A DNA stretch of 64,000 nucleotides from Albugo candida (taxonomy: Eukaryota; Oomycota; Peronosporomycetes; Albuginales): contig JBDOQK010000012.1 of the NCBI GenBank assembly GCA_040437565.1, positions 496,001-560,000 on the forward strand, read 5' to 3'. Under the pieces are notes generated by a model. It was not told where the DNA came from and did no database searches. It was given only the letters and a program-made list of their open reading frames with translations. The position numbers were made by a program, and so were the translations under genes. Shown in pieces: positions 30,935-41,573 of this stretch; the first letter of the stretch is position 1, and every line of letters begins with the position of its first letter.

Positions 30935-33128
30935 ATGCATCAAATGGACGAACTTGCACAAAATGTGGCAAATCTCCGAATTTGTGCAGAGAGTAGTGCT
31001 CACCAGAAACAGGATAAACCTTTTGGTAATAGTGAGAATGATTCTCTTGAGACGACGCTCTACGTATCGTACAAAAGTCAAGTCGAGAGAGCGTTAACGA
31101 TCGTAGAAGAACAAGACCAAATTTGCTATCAGATCATGCAGTTTACGACCGCAAAAGGAGTCAAAAATGCCATGTACCACAGTCTTTTCAATCAAGTAAG
31201 CTCTGGAAAATTGACCGTACTACAGAAATGGTTCCAAACTGGCGTACTTCCAACACGAGATGGCTTGAAACATTGGTTTTTTGATGCTCGAAATCTTCGC
31301 AATACGAGTGGATCAACGCTACTTCATGTTGCGTGTGATGTCTCTATGACGCGTGCCTGTGCAAAGATCTCAGTTGTAAAATTTCTTTTGGATAAAGTTG
31401 GATTTGATGTGAATGTCCGCGATTTGGTATTAGAAAAGTCGAATGAGAAGTATGGATTTCTGTAATCGCTTTTGCGTAGCTGGGAAGAACACCTTTACAC
31501 GTTGCGGGGTTGAATGGATACAAAGAGGTCGGCAACATCAAATTCTATATTGGATATATATTGGCTGACGTTTGGGCATTGCGAATAGCTCGTGCAATGT
31601 TTGCTCGAGCGTGGAGCAGATGCCATGCTGCAGGATCGTTCAGGACTTCGACCACTGGCACTGGTCAATACGCTCTCCCGTCCACATGAAGAAATAGTAA
31701 CCGTACTGACGATACAACAGGCACGAAGTAGGTCGCATGGTGATCGTAATGGAACTATTCCTGACTAATCGATGTATACGTGGCAGAACCCGGGTCTTTA
31801 GCTCTGACGGTCTCTAAGGAGGTATACATTGTGGAAAGTAATCGAAGATATCATTCACCACGGCTCTGCTCATAGCAAGCGAAAGCCTCGGCGGCATTCT
31901 TACGTTTTCTTTCGTCTTACATCATTGAAGATTGTCGAAGCAAAGTCGAAATGCAAGTGTCTGGTTTGATAGAGCACTTAAAGTGTAAGCTCTTCGTTTT
32001 CCTTGCTGCGCTTACGTTTAGTGATGTTCCTTTCAAGCTACCTCAACGACCATCTACTTTGATGAATTACTGGTACGATACATCCCGATTCTTTTCAAAG
32101 AAACGACAAATTGTAGCCAAGTGATCGACATGATGACACCAGACACCTTTAAAGACCCAATTTTTATTTCAGAGCTCCGAACGGAATCTTTTGCGCATCA
32201 CATTTCACTTGTAACATCTCATATCACCAATACAATATCAAACTCACTTTGGGTTGGAATGCTGTTGCATTTGGCACAACGCGTTCGCGATCAAGTAGGA
32301 GAATTCGCCCAAAATAAACTCAATGAAGATTCTGCTAGAGAGTATCAGATCAGGTCTGAAGCCTCTGAACACTCCGTGAAAACATCCACCCATCCTGACA
32401 GCCGCACGTGGCTCTCTTCACATCCGTTCCGTCAGTTATGGCACTACGCAATTCTGTTCCGAGCAGCATCCAAACCGTTCCCTAGTGATGTCCATGTACA
32501 AAATGGTGAATCATTCATTCAATGTGTTCGTGACGTCTCTGAGCTGTTCCCGCTGGATGAGTTCCTTCTCGTTGGAAAGAACGAATACGTCGCTTGCAGC
32601 TATGATTCAGCAAAACGTGTTATCGTCCTAGGTGCATATCTTTGCCTTGCGCAATGAGATATCAGGCACTGAGCTTTGATATGGCTAGACCGCCCGTATG
32701 AAGGAGAATCGGCGTCTTCAATCCGGATCTATCTGCGGGGTTCCGAGCGCTTACAGCACTCTTACATCGCGGTCAAGTGCATTTGGGAACGCGAGCCTGG
32801 CAACAACTATGATGATGCGAGCCGTGAACAGGTATCTTCGCTTCAGCCATTAGAATCACAACTCAGCATCCTATTGACTTAGGAAGTTTTTTTGGACTAC
32901 CAATTCCTTCCTCCACAAAGTTACCACGAAGTCGCTGCAAAAGTTGGTCCATTCGACAATGTCAAAGCGGCTCGTGAGTTTGCAGCAGTTTGGAGACAAC
33001 AAAGCCGAGCAGCCTTTATGGAAAAAAGGTCGTATATTTGTCGTATTGCTGAACGGCTATACTCACTTGCGCGGCCTCTAGCTGTCAGAGCCAGACGTCT
33101 ACCTGCAAGGTTGCATGCCCACAGCTGA
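30935..33128 (+). CDS. Ankyrin-repeat protein with an unrecognised C-terminal region
   Basis: An eight-exon model (30935-31426, 31480-31527, 31589-31739, 31802-31821, 31876-31984, 32038-32631, 32689-32831, 32883-33128) keeps frame throughout and yields 600 residues. Ankyrin repeats lie at about residues 125-225, with diagnostic STLLHVACD, LGRTPLHVAGLNGYKE and VQCLLERGADAMLQD. The following 370 residues are mostly helical and polar, with an HPFRQLWHYAILFRAA segment, a DEFLLVGKNEYVACSYD segment and a basic tail, and match nothing I know. Without splicing the frame is broken seven times, yet each break has GT-AG signals. The 20-nt exon is the weakest. It diverges from the kinase gene across about 250 bp. 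Ankyrin repeats bind partner proteins; the role is unknown. Confidence 0.7.
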
Positions 33129-33463
33129 AAGGATCTTCGCCAGTACGTTGATTTCCCTCTGAAAAAGTGCAATCACAATTCATCCTTTCAATAGTGCACA
33201 GAAAACATGATCAGTATCGCAAAACAGCTCGCCACAAAGCATCTTGGTCGTGCTACATTCTGTCAGGTTCGTGTCGCTTGATTCATTCCACACAGCTCTT
33301 ACGAGAGTAAACTGTAGGTACAACCCGCACGAGCTTTGGTCGAAAAGCTTCAAAACGGTGATCTCAAAGTTTAAGATATCGCCGGCAATTTGTATTGATC
33401 TCGACCGGTATAAAGGACCAAGCGGAACCTTTACTTGATTATATTCACTATTAGTCTCTCTAT
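33129..33463. other. Intergenic
   Basis: Convergent 3' flanks of the ankyrin gene and the histone gene. Frames seen here (such as minus 33180-33548) overlap the histone exon in another phase and are not real. Confidence 0.5.
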
Positions 33464-33999
33464 TTACTCTTGATGTCGACCACGAATACGACGGGCAAGC
33501 TGAATATCCTTGACCATCAATGTAACGCGCTTGGAATGAATTGCGCAAAGATTTCTATAAAAAAAACATTCTTTATGTTGAAACAAAGGTTGTATCGGGA
33601 GACTTACGCATCTTCAAATAGTCGCACGAGATGCGCCTCAGCTGCTTCTTGAAGCGCTAAAAGCGCCTCTGCTTGCCATCGAAATGGACGGTTTGCATAT
33701 TGCATTTGTATGTCGCGTACCAATCTGGCGAATGGGAGTTTTCGGATGAGAAGTTCCGTACTTCGTTGATAGTATCGGATTTCGCGCAAGGCAACGGATC
33801 CCGGGCGAAATCGCCGTTTCTGAGTGGTGGTTGTCTTTGATGCACCGCCTTTGATGGGCGGAGCGGTTCGCATCGGGGTTGACTTGCGTGGTCGCTTCTT
33901 CACCGAAGTGCTTTTCTGTTCCGATTCATCGTCGCTATTGCTGCTAGTGGACGATGTCCGTCTTTTGGATGGTGGCGTACGATACGGTGAAGGCGCCAT
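33464..33999 (-). CDS. Centromeric histone H3 variant (CENP-A/CenH3)
   Basis: Two exons (33999-33608 and 33554-33464, 53-nt intron) give 160 residues. The histone fold is clearly H3: [20 protein letters not shown], then [28 protein letters not shown], then [20 protein letters not shown] and RRIRGRHQE. Three features point to CENP-A rather than canonical H3. The N-tail ([17 protein letters not shown]) has none of the conserved ARTKQTARKS marks and is longer. Loop 1 ([11 protein letters not shown]) is one residue longer than in H3 and divergent. An intron is present, whereas replication-dependent H3 genes usually lack one. CENP-A nucleosomes define centromeres and seed the kinetochore. Confidence 0.9.
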
Positions 34000-34078
34000 T
34001 TTTGAAAACCAAAAAGAGGCACCTCCCGTTATTTATACTTTATACTTTTCTTTAGTAATCACTAAATGCGATCTGTTC

Positions 34079-36496
34079 CTACGATTTGAATTCCATTCCC
34101 GGCGGAGCCGTTCGCTCCTTTTCATAATCCTTTTGCGCGACTTCTTTCCAATTTGTAGAGAGAACGGTGCCTCCCGATGTTTGCTGCGATGAACGGATTA
34201 GAAATAATGTGGTGCAATACAGTAAGAGACGTACAAATGATTTGTTCATTGCTTTTCGTGTCTCGTCATCCGCCTTGCCATAAATATCTTGAAAGAGTTT
34301 CTGCAGGGCTTCTTCTCCTTCCGGCTTTTCATTTTCAAGCTCCTTTTGTATTTCTTTATCAATCTGACCCCAATCGCGTTTGCTTGAATAAGGTTGTGGT
34401 GCTGCTTTCGTTTCACAAAGTGTGTCAGGTAGATGACTACTCAATTGGTTGGGCATTTCTTCAAGTTGCTGCCAGATATAATTGTTCTTTTTCTTCAATT
34501 TAATTTCTACCTTTGTACCAAGAACTTTCCATGTTGATTCACTTTCTACCACCTCATCGAATAGCTTTTGATCGAAAGCCACAATTGTCTCATTGGCAAG
34601 TCTAATGATAACCCGGACCTATTTTCGACTCAGCAAAAGCATTCTTGGCCTATATTGAGAGTACTCTACCTCTTTGACGCCAACATCGACAGATACTTGC
34701 TCAGGTTGTAATTTTTTTTGAAGAATGGAGACGGTCACTTGCGAGTTGGATTGATACCATTCATGTCTGTAGCCGAAATCATAAAACGAAAACAATTAAG
34801 AAAGTGATGTTGTTACCTGACCCGAGGTGCCACGGCAGCATCTTTTTTGGAACTAATTGCAGCTTCTTTACTGGTTGCTCCGGTCTCAGATTTTGCTGAA
34901 TTGTCCGGGAATACATNNNNNNNNNNNNNNNNNNNNNNNNNNNNNNNNNNNNNNNNNNNNNNNNNNNNNNNNNNNNNNNNNNNNNNNNNNNNNNNNNNNN
35001 NNNNNNNNNNNNNNNNACCTCATCGAATAGCTTTTGATCGAAAGCCACAATTGTCTCATTGGCAAGTCTAATGATAACCCGGACCTATTTCCGACTCAGC
35101 AAAAGCATTCTTGGCCTATATTGAGAATACACTACCTCTTTGATGCCAACATCGACAGACACTTGCTCAGGTTGTAATTTTTTTCGAAGAATGGAGACGG
35201 TCACTTGCGAGTTGGATTGATACCATTCATGCCTGTAGCCGAAATCATAAAACGAAAATAATCAAGAAAAGTGACGTTGTTACCTGACCCGAGGTGCCAC
35301 GGCAGCATCTTTTTTGAAACTAATTGCAGCTTCTTTACTGGTTGCTCCGGTCTCAGATTTTGCTGAATTGTCCGGGAATACATCGCCATCTAGTGAGGTT
35401 ATCATCAAAAGACCATTAAATTGAACATAAACTATTCCGACCTTGAATCTCGGTATCACACTTGCGGATCCATGTCAAAAAAGGAAGTTGGTATTCGTCT
35501 GGAGCACCGGAAAGTGTCTGCTGCCCACACAAGAAGGTATCTTTGGCTTCTTCGTATCGCTCCAGCTCAAAGCACGCAATGCTATCCAAATACACATTAA
35601 GAAAAACTCTATCAAGCAATTTTCAATTCTACAGTGCCCTTTGCGTAAGTAAGCGATCGATAATGCGACATCTAATGCGACCGCATGATCCGCATCCGAG
35701 CGAGCTTCTTCCCACTTTTTGAGTTTCAGGTAGACCGCTGCGCGTTTCGAGAAGGTATCTGCATCCATATCATTTTCCTCAAGTGACTTCGAATATGCAG
35801 CAACAGCTTCGTTGAATTGCTCATCGACGAATAATGCATTTCCAAATTGCTTGGATTCCATCTCGAAATCNNNNNNNNNNNNNNNNNNNNNNNNNNNNNN
35901 NNNNNNNNNNNNNNNNNNNNNNNNNNNNNNNNNNNNNNNNNNNNNNNNNNNNNNNNNNNNNNNNNNNNNNACTGGTTGCTCCGGTCTCAGATTTTGCTGA
36001 ATTGTCCGGGAATACATCGCCATCTAGTGAGGTTATTATCAAAAAACCCATTAAATTGAACATAAACTATTCCGACCTTGTATCTCGGTATCACACTTGC
36101 GGATCCATGTCAAGAAAGGAAGTTGGTATTCGTCTGGAGCACCGGAAAGTGTCTGCTGCCCACATAAAAAGGTATCTTTGGCTTCTTCGTATCGCTCCAA
36201 CTCAAAGCACGCAATGCTATCCAAATACACATTAAGAAAAACTCTATCAAGCAATTTTCAATTCTACAATGCCCTTTGCGTAAGTAAGCGATCGATAATG
36301 CGACATCTAATGCGATCGCATGATCCGCATCCGAGCGAGCTTCTTCCCACTTTGTGAGTTTCAAGTAGACCGCTGCGCGTTTCGAGAAGGTATCTGCATC
36401 CATATCATTTTCCTCAAGTGACTTTGAATACGCAGCAAGAGCTTCGTTGAATTGCTCATCGACGAATAATGCATTTCCAAATTGCTTGGATTCCAT
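34079..36496 (-). CDS. SGT1: SGT1 co-chaperone (TPR, CS, SGS), split by two false gaps
   Basis: Exons 36496-36273, 36216-36077, 36023-36018 joined to 34916-34817, 34766-34670, 34618-34235 and 34183-34079 give 351 residues, the usual SGT1 length, once the redundant contig is left out. TPR repeats come first ([39 protein letters not shown]), then the CS domain ([30 protein letters not shown]), then the SGS domain ([42 protein letters not shown]). SGT1 links Hsp90 through CS to SCF ubiquitin ligases, kinetochore assembly and, in plants, immune receptors. Intron 1 seems to use a GC donor rather than GT. Two haplotypes differing by about 3% are interleaved in the assembly. Confidence 0.92.
34917..35016. 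other. Scaffold gap 5 (100 N) with about 366-bp flanking near-duplicate
   Basis: Bases 34551-34916 recur at about 35017-35383 with roughly a dozen substitutions and a one-base indel. The flanks come from two haplotypes (or very recent paralogs) of SGT1. Confidence 0.9.
35017..35870. other. Redundant alternative-allele contig of SGT1
   Basis: This 854-bp block repeats SGT1 sequence already present on both sides at about 97% identity. The contigs before and after it overlap each other directly by 47 bp (34870-34916 equals 35971-36017), so this block is not needed to join them. In the TPR part it differs from the other copy by at least three residues (Val/Leu, Lys/Thr, Val/Ile). Confidence 0.85.
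35871..35970. other. Scaffold gap 6 (100 N) with about 534-bp flanking near-duplicate
   Basis: Bases 35337-35870 recur at 35971-36505 with about 14 substitutions and a one-base length difference. Confidence 0.9.
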
Positions 36497-36652
36497 CTCG
36501 AAATCCCCAAGATCAGTAGATAAGTGCGTGCATGGGAATTAAGTTCGCTGTCTAATGCGTCGAATTTGATGTGCAGTTAATGACAATAGACGGCTACATA
36601 GCCTTTGTGATGGAAAGTAACTTCGACTTGACTGATTTGGTCTCATCTCATC

Positions 36653-38251
36653 ATGTTTTTTCGTAAAACGAAGACTACATATCTTTTTCTTTCACCATTT
36701 ACTCAATTGCTCATTTCCAATAAGCTAGACCGTATGCACAAAAATGTTTCGGATAAATTTTCACAAAGTGGCTGCATTTTTCATGTGTGGAATGGGGAAC
36801 CATTGGGATTCACTATTGGATTGAAGTGGTCAGAATACAATACGTTGCCTCATCGCCGTCGAGTTGTTATAAGAAGAGTAGATTCTAGGCGCAATCCCTT
36901 ACGTGTCGGTGATGTTCTAGATGCAATTGGAGACTCACCTGTACCATCAGAACTATCCCATCCAAGAGAAATATATTCTCTCATTTATGGATTAGAGCCT
37001 CCGGTAATACTGCGATTCTATTCTTGCTCCAAAGATGTCATTTATCAGCAACAAGCTATCATGTTGACTCAGTTTCGACTTGGCATCGTACTCAGCGATC
37101 ACCTGTACAACAATAAGCGTATACCTATCGTTACATGTGTGCAGGATGTTCAGAACTGCGGAAGTAATGCAGCTCAACCAGGAGATATACTAGTCAAAGT
37201 ATGCGGAATGCACGCGATCACGATGACGCTCGATACTATAAAGAAGATCGTAGAAGATTCTGCACGCCCTATTGGGCTTTGTTTTGCAAGAATAAAGAGA
37301 ACTAAATCCTGTCCCATTTCTCAGTTCAAAAAGCGCAATAGTCTTTTTACGAGCAGTGGACTTATTTCGGAAGATGTACGATGTAGAAGCATCTCTTATT
37401 GCGATCGTAAAAGCTATAGTACTAATTTGGATAAATTGGAGTATACATCCATCATTGATGACGAAGAATTTCATACGACTTTCAATGAAAGTCGAGATAT
37501 TCTAATTTGTTGGGAATATGGAAATCTTGGAGTATCTTTGAAAGCAAGTTCGACCGGAAATTTTCCTGTTGTAAATAGGTTAACGGGAAAAGGTACTCCG
37601 AGAGGGATCAATCAGCTGCAATACGGAGATGAGCTATTTGCTGTTAATGAGAAATCAGTTGCGGGCGCCAAGGTTCGAGAACTGTGGCGTGTACTACTGA
37701 AAATAGCTAAACCCGTTGTACTGCGCTTTAAAAAAAAGGATGATGATACGCATGCAATTTGGAAAGATAATATGTACGAGCAAAATAGGAGGCATTATCC
37801 GTTACTCCATTCAAACGATCGGTGCTATCAGAACGGTACTTCTAGCGATAGTTTGGATGATAGTGTCACGGACTCTAGAATTTCAAATCCATTGATATCA
37901 ATAGATCACGAGGACACGGACGATGATAGCGAATGGGAAGATGCTGCAAAGGTTTTTGTGCATCGAATTAGAGTGAGAAATCATTTGGTGTCCTATGAGC
38001 TTACTTGGAACGATGGACCACTTGGTCTTCGATTACGCGACTACGATCAGCCACCTCAAGGCCGTGTTATTTTGATTGAGGAGATTCTACAGCATAGTAT
38101 TATTGCGCAACTAGGCTGTGTGAAAGTGGGCGACAAACTTGCAAGTATCAATGGCCTCAAAATCAAGCAAAATACTCTGATAATTGGAAAGCTCGATAAA
38201 ATTTGCAAGATTTCGAAACCTGTCATACTGGGGTTTGTACGAAAGGCTTAA
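36653..38251 (+). CDS. Protein with four PDZ-like domains
   Basis: 532 residues in one exon; an internal Met at residue 28 could be the real start. PDZ-like folds appear at about residues 42-122, 130-214, 285-365 and 440-530. Each shows the pattern of a Leu-Gly-Phe/Leu carboxylate-binding loop (EPLGFTIGL, FRLGIVLSD, GNLGVSLKA, GPLGLRLRD), a V-x-x-G-D-x-L/I strand (RVGDVLDAIGD, QPGDILVKVCG, QYGDELFAVNE, KVGDKLASING) and a closing P-V/I-x-L-x-F strand. The linkers are serine-rich and acidic. No catalytic domain is attached, so it is likely a scaffold that binds C-terminal tails of partner proteins. It starts 156 bp from SGT1 in divergent orientation. Confidence 0.82.
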   Translation: MFFRKTKTTYLFLSPFTQLLISNKLDRMHKNVSDKFSQSGCIFHVWNGEPLGFTIGLKWSEYNTLPHRRRVVIRRVDSRRNPLRVGDVLDAIGDSPVPSELSHPREIYSLIYGLEPPVILRFYSCSKDVIYQQQAIMLTQFRLGIVLSDHLYNNKRIPIVTCVQDVQNCGSNAAQPGDILVKVCGMHAITMTLDTIKKIVEDSARPIGLCFARIKRTKSCPISQFKKRNSLFTSSGLISEDVRCRSISYCDRKSYSTNLDKLEYTSIIDDEEFHTTFNESRDILICWEYGNLGVSLKASSTGNFPVVNRLTGKGTPRGINQLQYGDELFAVNEKSVAGAKVRELWRVLLKIAKPVVLRFKKKDDDTHAIWKDNMYEQNRRHYPLLHSNDRCYQNGTSSDSLDDSVTDSRISNPLISIDHEDTDDDSEWEDAAKVFVHRIRVRNHLVSYELTWNDGPLGLRLRDYDQPPQGRVILIEEILQHSIIAQLGCVKVGDKLASINGLKIKQNTLIIGKLDKICKISKPVILGFVRKA

Positions 38252-39155
38252 TCGATATATTGCGAATCCTATGTGACTTGAAGATTCCGCTGCGTGTCCA
38301 TAATTGCTCCATTTATCACTCGAGACAACTAATTCTGTCAGGATCACGAGTTGGTCCATCCAATTGGGTCAGTAAGCAACTGAATCACACTTGTATATAT
38401 ATGTATATAAATAGACCGAGCAATGCACAATCTTTTATAGCATATTTTTCGTCGTTATGACGATCGGTCAATTTCTGTGAACTAGTGCCTTTAGAGTACT
38501 ATTTGCGCAATTTATATGATATTTTTGGAACGAATGCAGTTAGGCGCGACACAACCTGGTAGGCTCTTGTGACGTGTCAGTCATGCAGCTAATTCTAGTC
38601 AAAACGGGGAATCATCGCGAACAAGAAGGAAGATTGAGACTCTTGCAGACCGTTAAAGTAATTTGTCGCCATCACTGAGTGAATCAAATACTAGGTTGAT
38701 GTTCTGTTAAAGCTACATTTACCATCAATGTTGTAAAGCGACCCGCAACAGCTGATGGAACGAGTGTCATCTTTTGTGAAGCTTTCATTCCTCAACCTTT
38801 CCTTAATGTTCAGAACTATAGTTGAGCAAATAAATCTTGTAGATGTAACTTACTCGTTGACATTCAAGCTATACTCAGTACGTTATCTCTTAACTCGGAG
38901 TTGCAATCTTCGCATGCATGTGCATCAAGAAGCTTAGCCTAATCATGACGTATTCTATTTTTGTTTCTTTTTCAACCAAATGCTCGTAATTCATTTTTTT
39001 TATAGTTGAACCACGTATTCTGCTTTTTGTATACCAAGTGTGTGCTACTGGTTTTCAGTTCAGCAAGTTTACAGAGTCAGTTTCACGCTCTAATTTCTGC
39101 GATTGACGTGATCTGTGTGGCCTTTTCCAGCTGAACGTCGCTTTATTTCAAAAGG
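38252..39155. other. Intergenic
   Basis: About 900 bp with short frames only (longest 85 codons overlapping the PDZ gene end). No recognisable element; AT-rich tracts near 38990. Confidence 0.5.
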
Positions 39156-41493
39156 ATGAAAATAAGTAAAGCTTCGAGAGCTGTTAAAGTTGGTGAAGAC
39201 AATACTTGTGAACATGATCAGGTATCCATATGCCTCATGAAATCATTGATACCATTGATCGATCTTCAGAATGTAAAGTCGAACCTGTCAAGCAACCAGT
39301 CCTCACAAAATCAGAACCAGAGGCCTAGGTAAGTATTTTCATCCAGCAGATTTTAGTGTCTAGTAGCTCTCAATATGTGTATACTTGACTAGATCGTGCT
39401 TCAATACCAAGTCAGAAACATTCTCGAACGTAAACAATAATGGAAGGAAGCACGATATTGATCAGGTTGGCTGATATGAAATGGCAAAATCTGTCGCTGA
39501 TTTAGCAAGTTGAACAGCAGAATTCACACACTTTACATAATCTCGACGCAGTGACTAGTGTTCAGGGTCTGGCTATAGAGATACAAAAAATCAAGCATTC
39601 TCATCTTGATGATCCCGTTGGGCATGACAATAGTCAGGACAAAACAATTAGTAGAAAAGATACGAGAAGGTTCATTTTCCCATCCTCATGCACTGCTTTT
39701 GCTCATCTAGAATGTAGTGTGCGTTCAAATCTGTTACTAAAAATTCCGTCCGAAGATCACGATTCCGTTGACCCTCCCAACTGTAAATTCACGGCAAGCC
39801 CGATTCTAAGAGTTACTCATGGCTCACCCAGTAGAGGCAGATTTGATGTACCTAAGAGCGGAATTGATGAGGCCACCGTACAGAAATTTGAGGATGGCTT
39901 CCAACTCGACCTTCAAATTGCAGAGGAAGATGTAAAGAAATCTTATAGCGTCTCATCGTCCGGTACTTTCGATGCGATTTCTTTCAGAGTACGTCAAGAC
40001 GGATTGATTTGTTCCCCAAGTGATCTTCGAGGTCGTTCTCGGATCGATAGAGGATTGTCAGCCCGAGAGAGCCACACGTCCACACATACTATACGAAAAC
40101 AATTTCTCAAATTAGGTGTGCTAGGTCGGGGTGCTAGTGGAGTCGTGCACAAAGCGATTCACCTCCCATCGCTCATGCTGGTGGCTATCAAGGATATTCC
40201 AGTTTATGAGTGTGCGAAGCGTCATCAGCTTATTGCCGAAATTAAGACGCTGTACGATAACTTGTCGACTTTATCGGATGACAATACTACTAAAGCTTTA
40301 CGGACTTTGGCTCCTTGTCCCGAAATCCTTTGCTTATACGATGCTTACATGAACCCAAATGAAGGTTATGTATCCATTGTCGTCGAATATATGGACGGAG
40401 GATCATTACAAGACATTGTCGATAGCGGTGGTTGTAACTCGGAACTGGTGTTAGCCAATATTGCTCGATGCGTCTTAAAAGGCCTGAGTTATCTTCACAA
40501 TAAGCATCAGTTGCATCGAGATATCAAACCCAGCAATCTATTAATCAATCACTTTGGTGAAGTGAAGATATCGGACTTTGGTATTGCACGCGAAATGGAA
40601 GATTCTATGGCCAAGGCAACCACGTTTGTTGGAACACTCACATACATGTCGCCGGAACGTATCGCGAGCGAAGTAAGGATCCACACTGCCATTATGAAAT
40701 TCGTGAGGGAATTGTCTCTGTGATGTATAGGAATATTCTTATCAATCAGATGTATGGTCCCTGGGGCTCTCCATTCTGACTTGTGCTTTGGGCAAATTTC
40801 CATATTCCTCGAAAAATGGGTACTGGGAACTGCTTCACAAAATCCGAAATGAGCCGGTGAGTGCACTGTCTACAGTCAGCATTTCCTCATTTTTGTGTGA
40901 GATAGCCTCCAATGTTGCCGAAAGATAGCTTTTCCAACACATTTCGTGATTTTATGGCGAAATGTCTGGCCAAAAACGAGGCTGAGCGTTGGACCGTCCA
41001 GCAATTACTTCTTCATCCATTTGTAAGGCAATCATCTCGCAAAAACCATTGTAGCACTGCCAATCCAGCTGAGTACCGGCATATTCTAAGAAGAGCGGAA
41101 GCTCAGCAGACGCGACCCGAAATTGTGGATCGTGACCAAATAGACATGCTAGCCGAGACCGTTGTGGCTTCATATAGAAAGGCTGCGAAGAAGCTGATTG
41201 ACGCAAAGCGTCTGCACCCTCAAGAGACTGTGGCATGGGTAGAAGGACTTCCTGCAATGCAAAAGCCGTACGCTTTCTTTTCGAGTCTTAATTTGAGTGC
41301 TGGAAGACGTAAATACTGTCCTTGTAGAAAATTGGATCGATTGGCATATCAGGTCGGAGCATCAGAACAATATGTTACCCAGACATTTCACACAAGAATG
41401 AAAAACATGCTGTATTCATTGCGCCATTCGAGCACTGATGAATGTGGTCGAGATAAAATAGTCTCAAGTGATTTTGATGCATTTGAATGTTAA
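39156..41493 (+). CDS. MAP kinase kinase (MKK/MEK family)
   Basis: Six exons (39156-39221, 39270-39328, 39393-39465, 39506-40672, 40731-40856, 40906-41493) give 692 residues. The first three are tiny and encode an Asn/Gln/Ser-rich leader. The kinase domain starts near residue 260: glycine loop LGRGASGVVHKA, VAIKDI lysine, HRDIKPSNLLI, SDFGIAREM, and an activation loop with Ser and Thr five apart (EDSMAKATTFVGTLTYMSPER), the layout of MAPK kinases. The large lobe continues with SDVWSLGLSILTCALGKFPY and ends at LLLHPFVRQ. A tail of about 160 residues contains cysteines and a helical segment, with no NTF2-like domain as in plant MKK3. It would activate a MAP kinase by dual phosphorylation. Confidence 0.9.
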
Positions 41494-41573
41494 TGGAAAT
41501 AACATAACAATTCTGAGCCTCAACTGGTGTTTCCAGCTATAGATCTAGAATTATGCCAAGAAATCATCTGTCG

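Noticed and set aside
33180-33548. 122-codon minus-strand frame next to the histone
   Set aside because: It shares bases with histone exon 2 in another phase and is explained by the CENP-A model.
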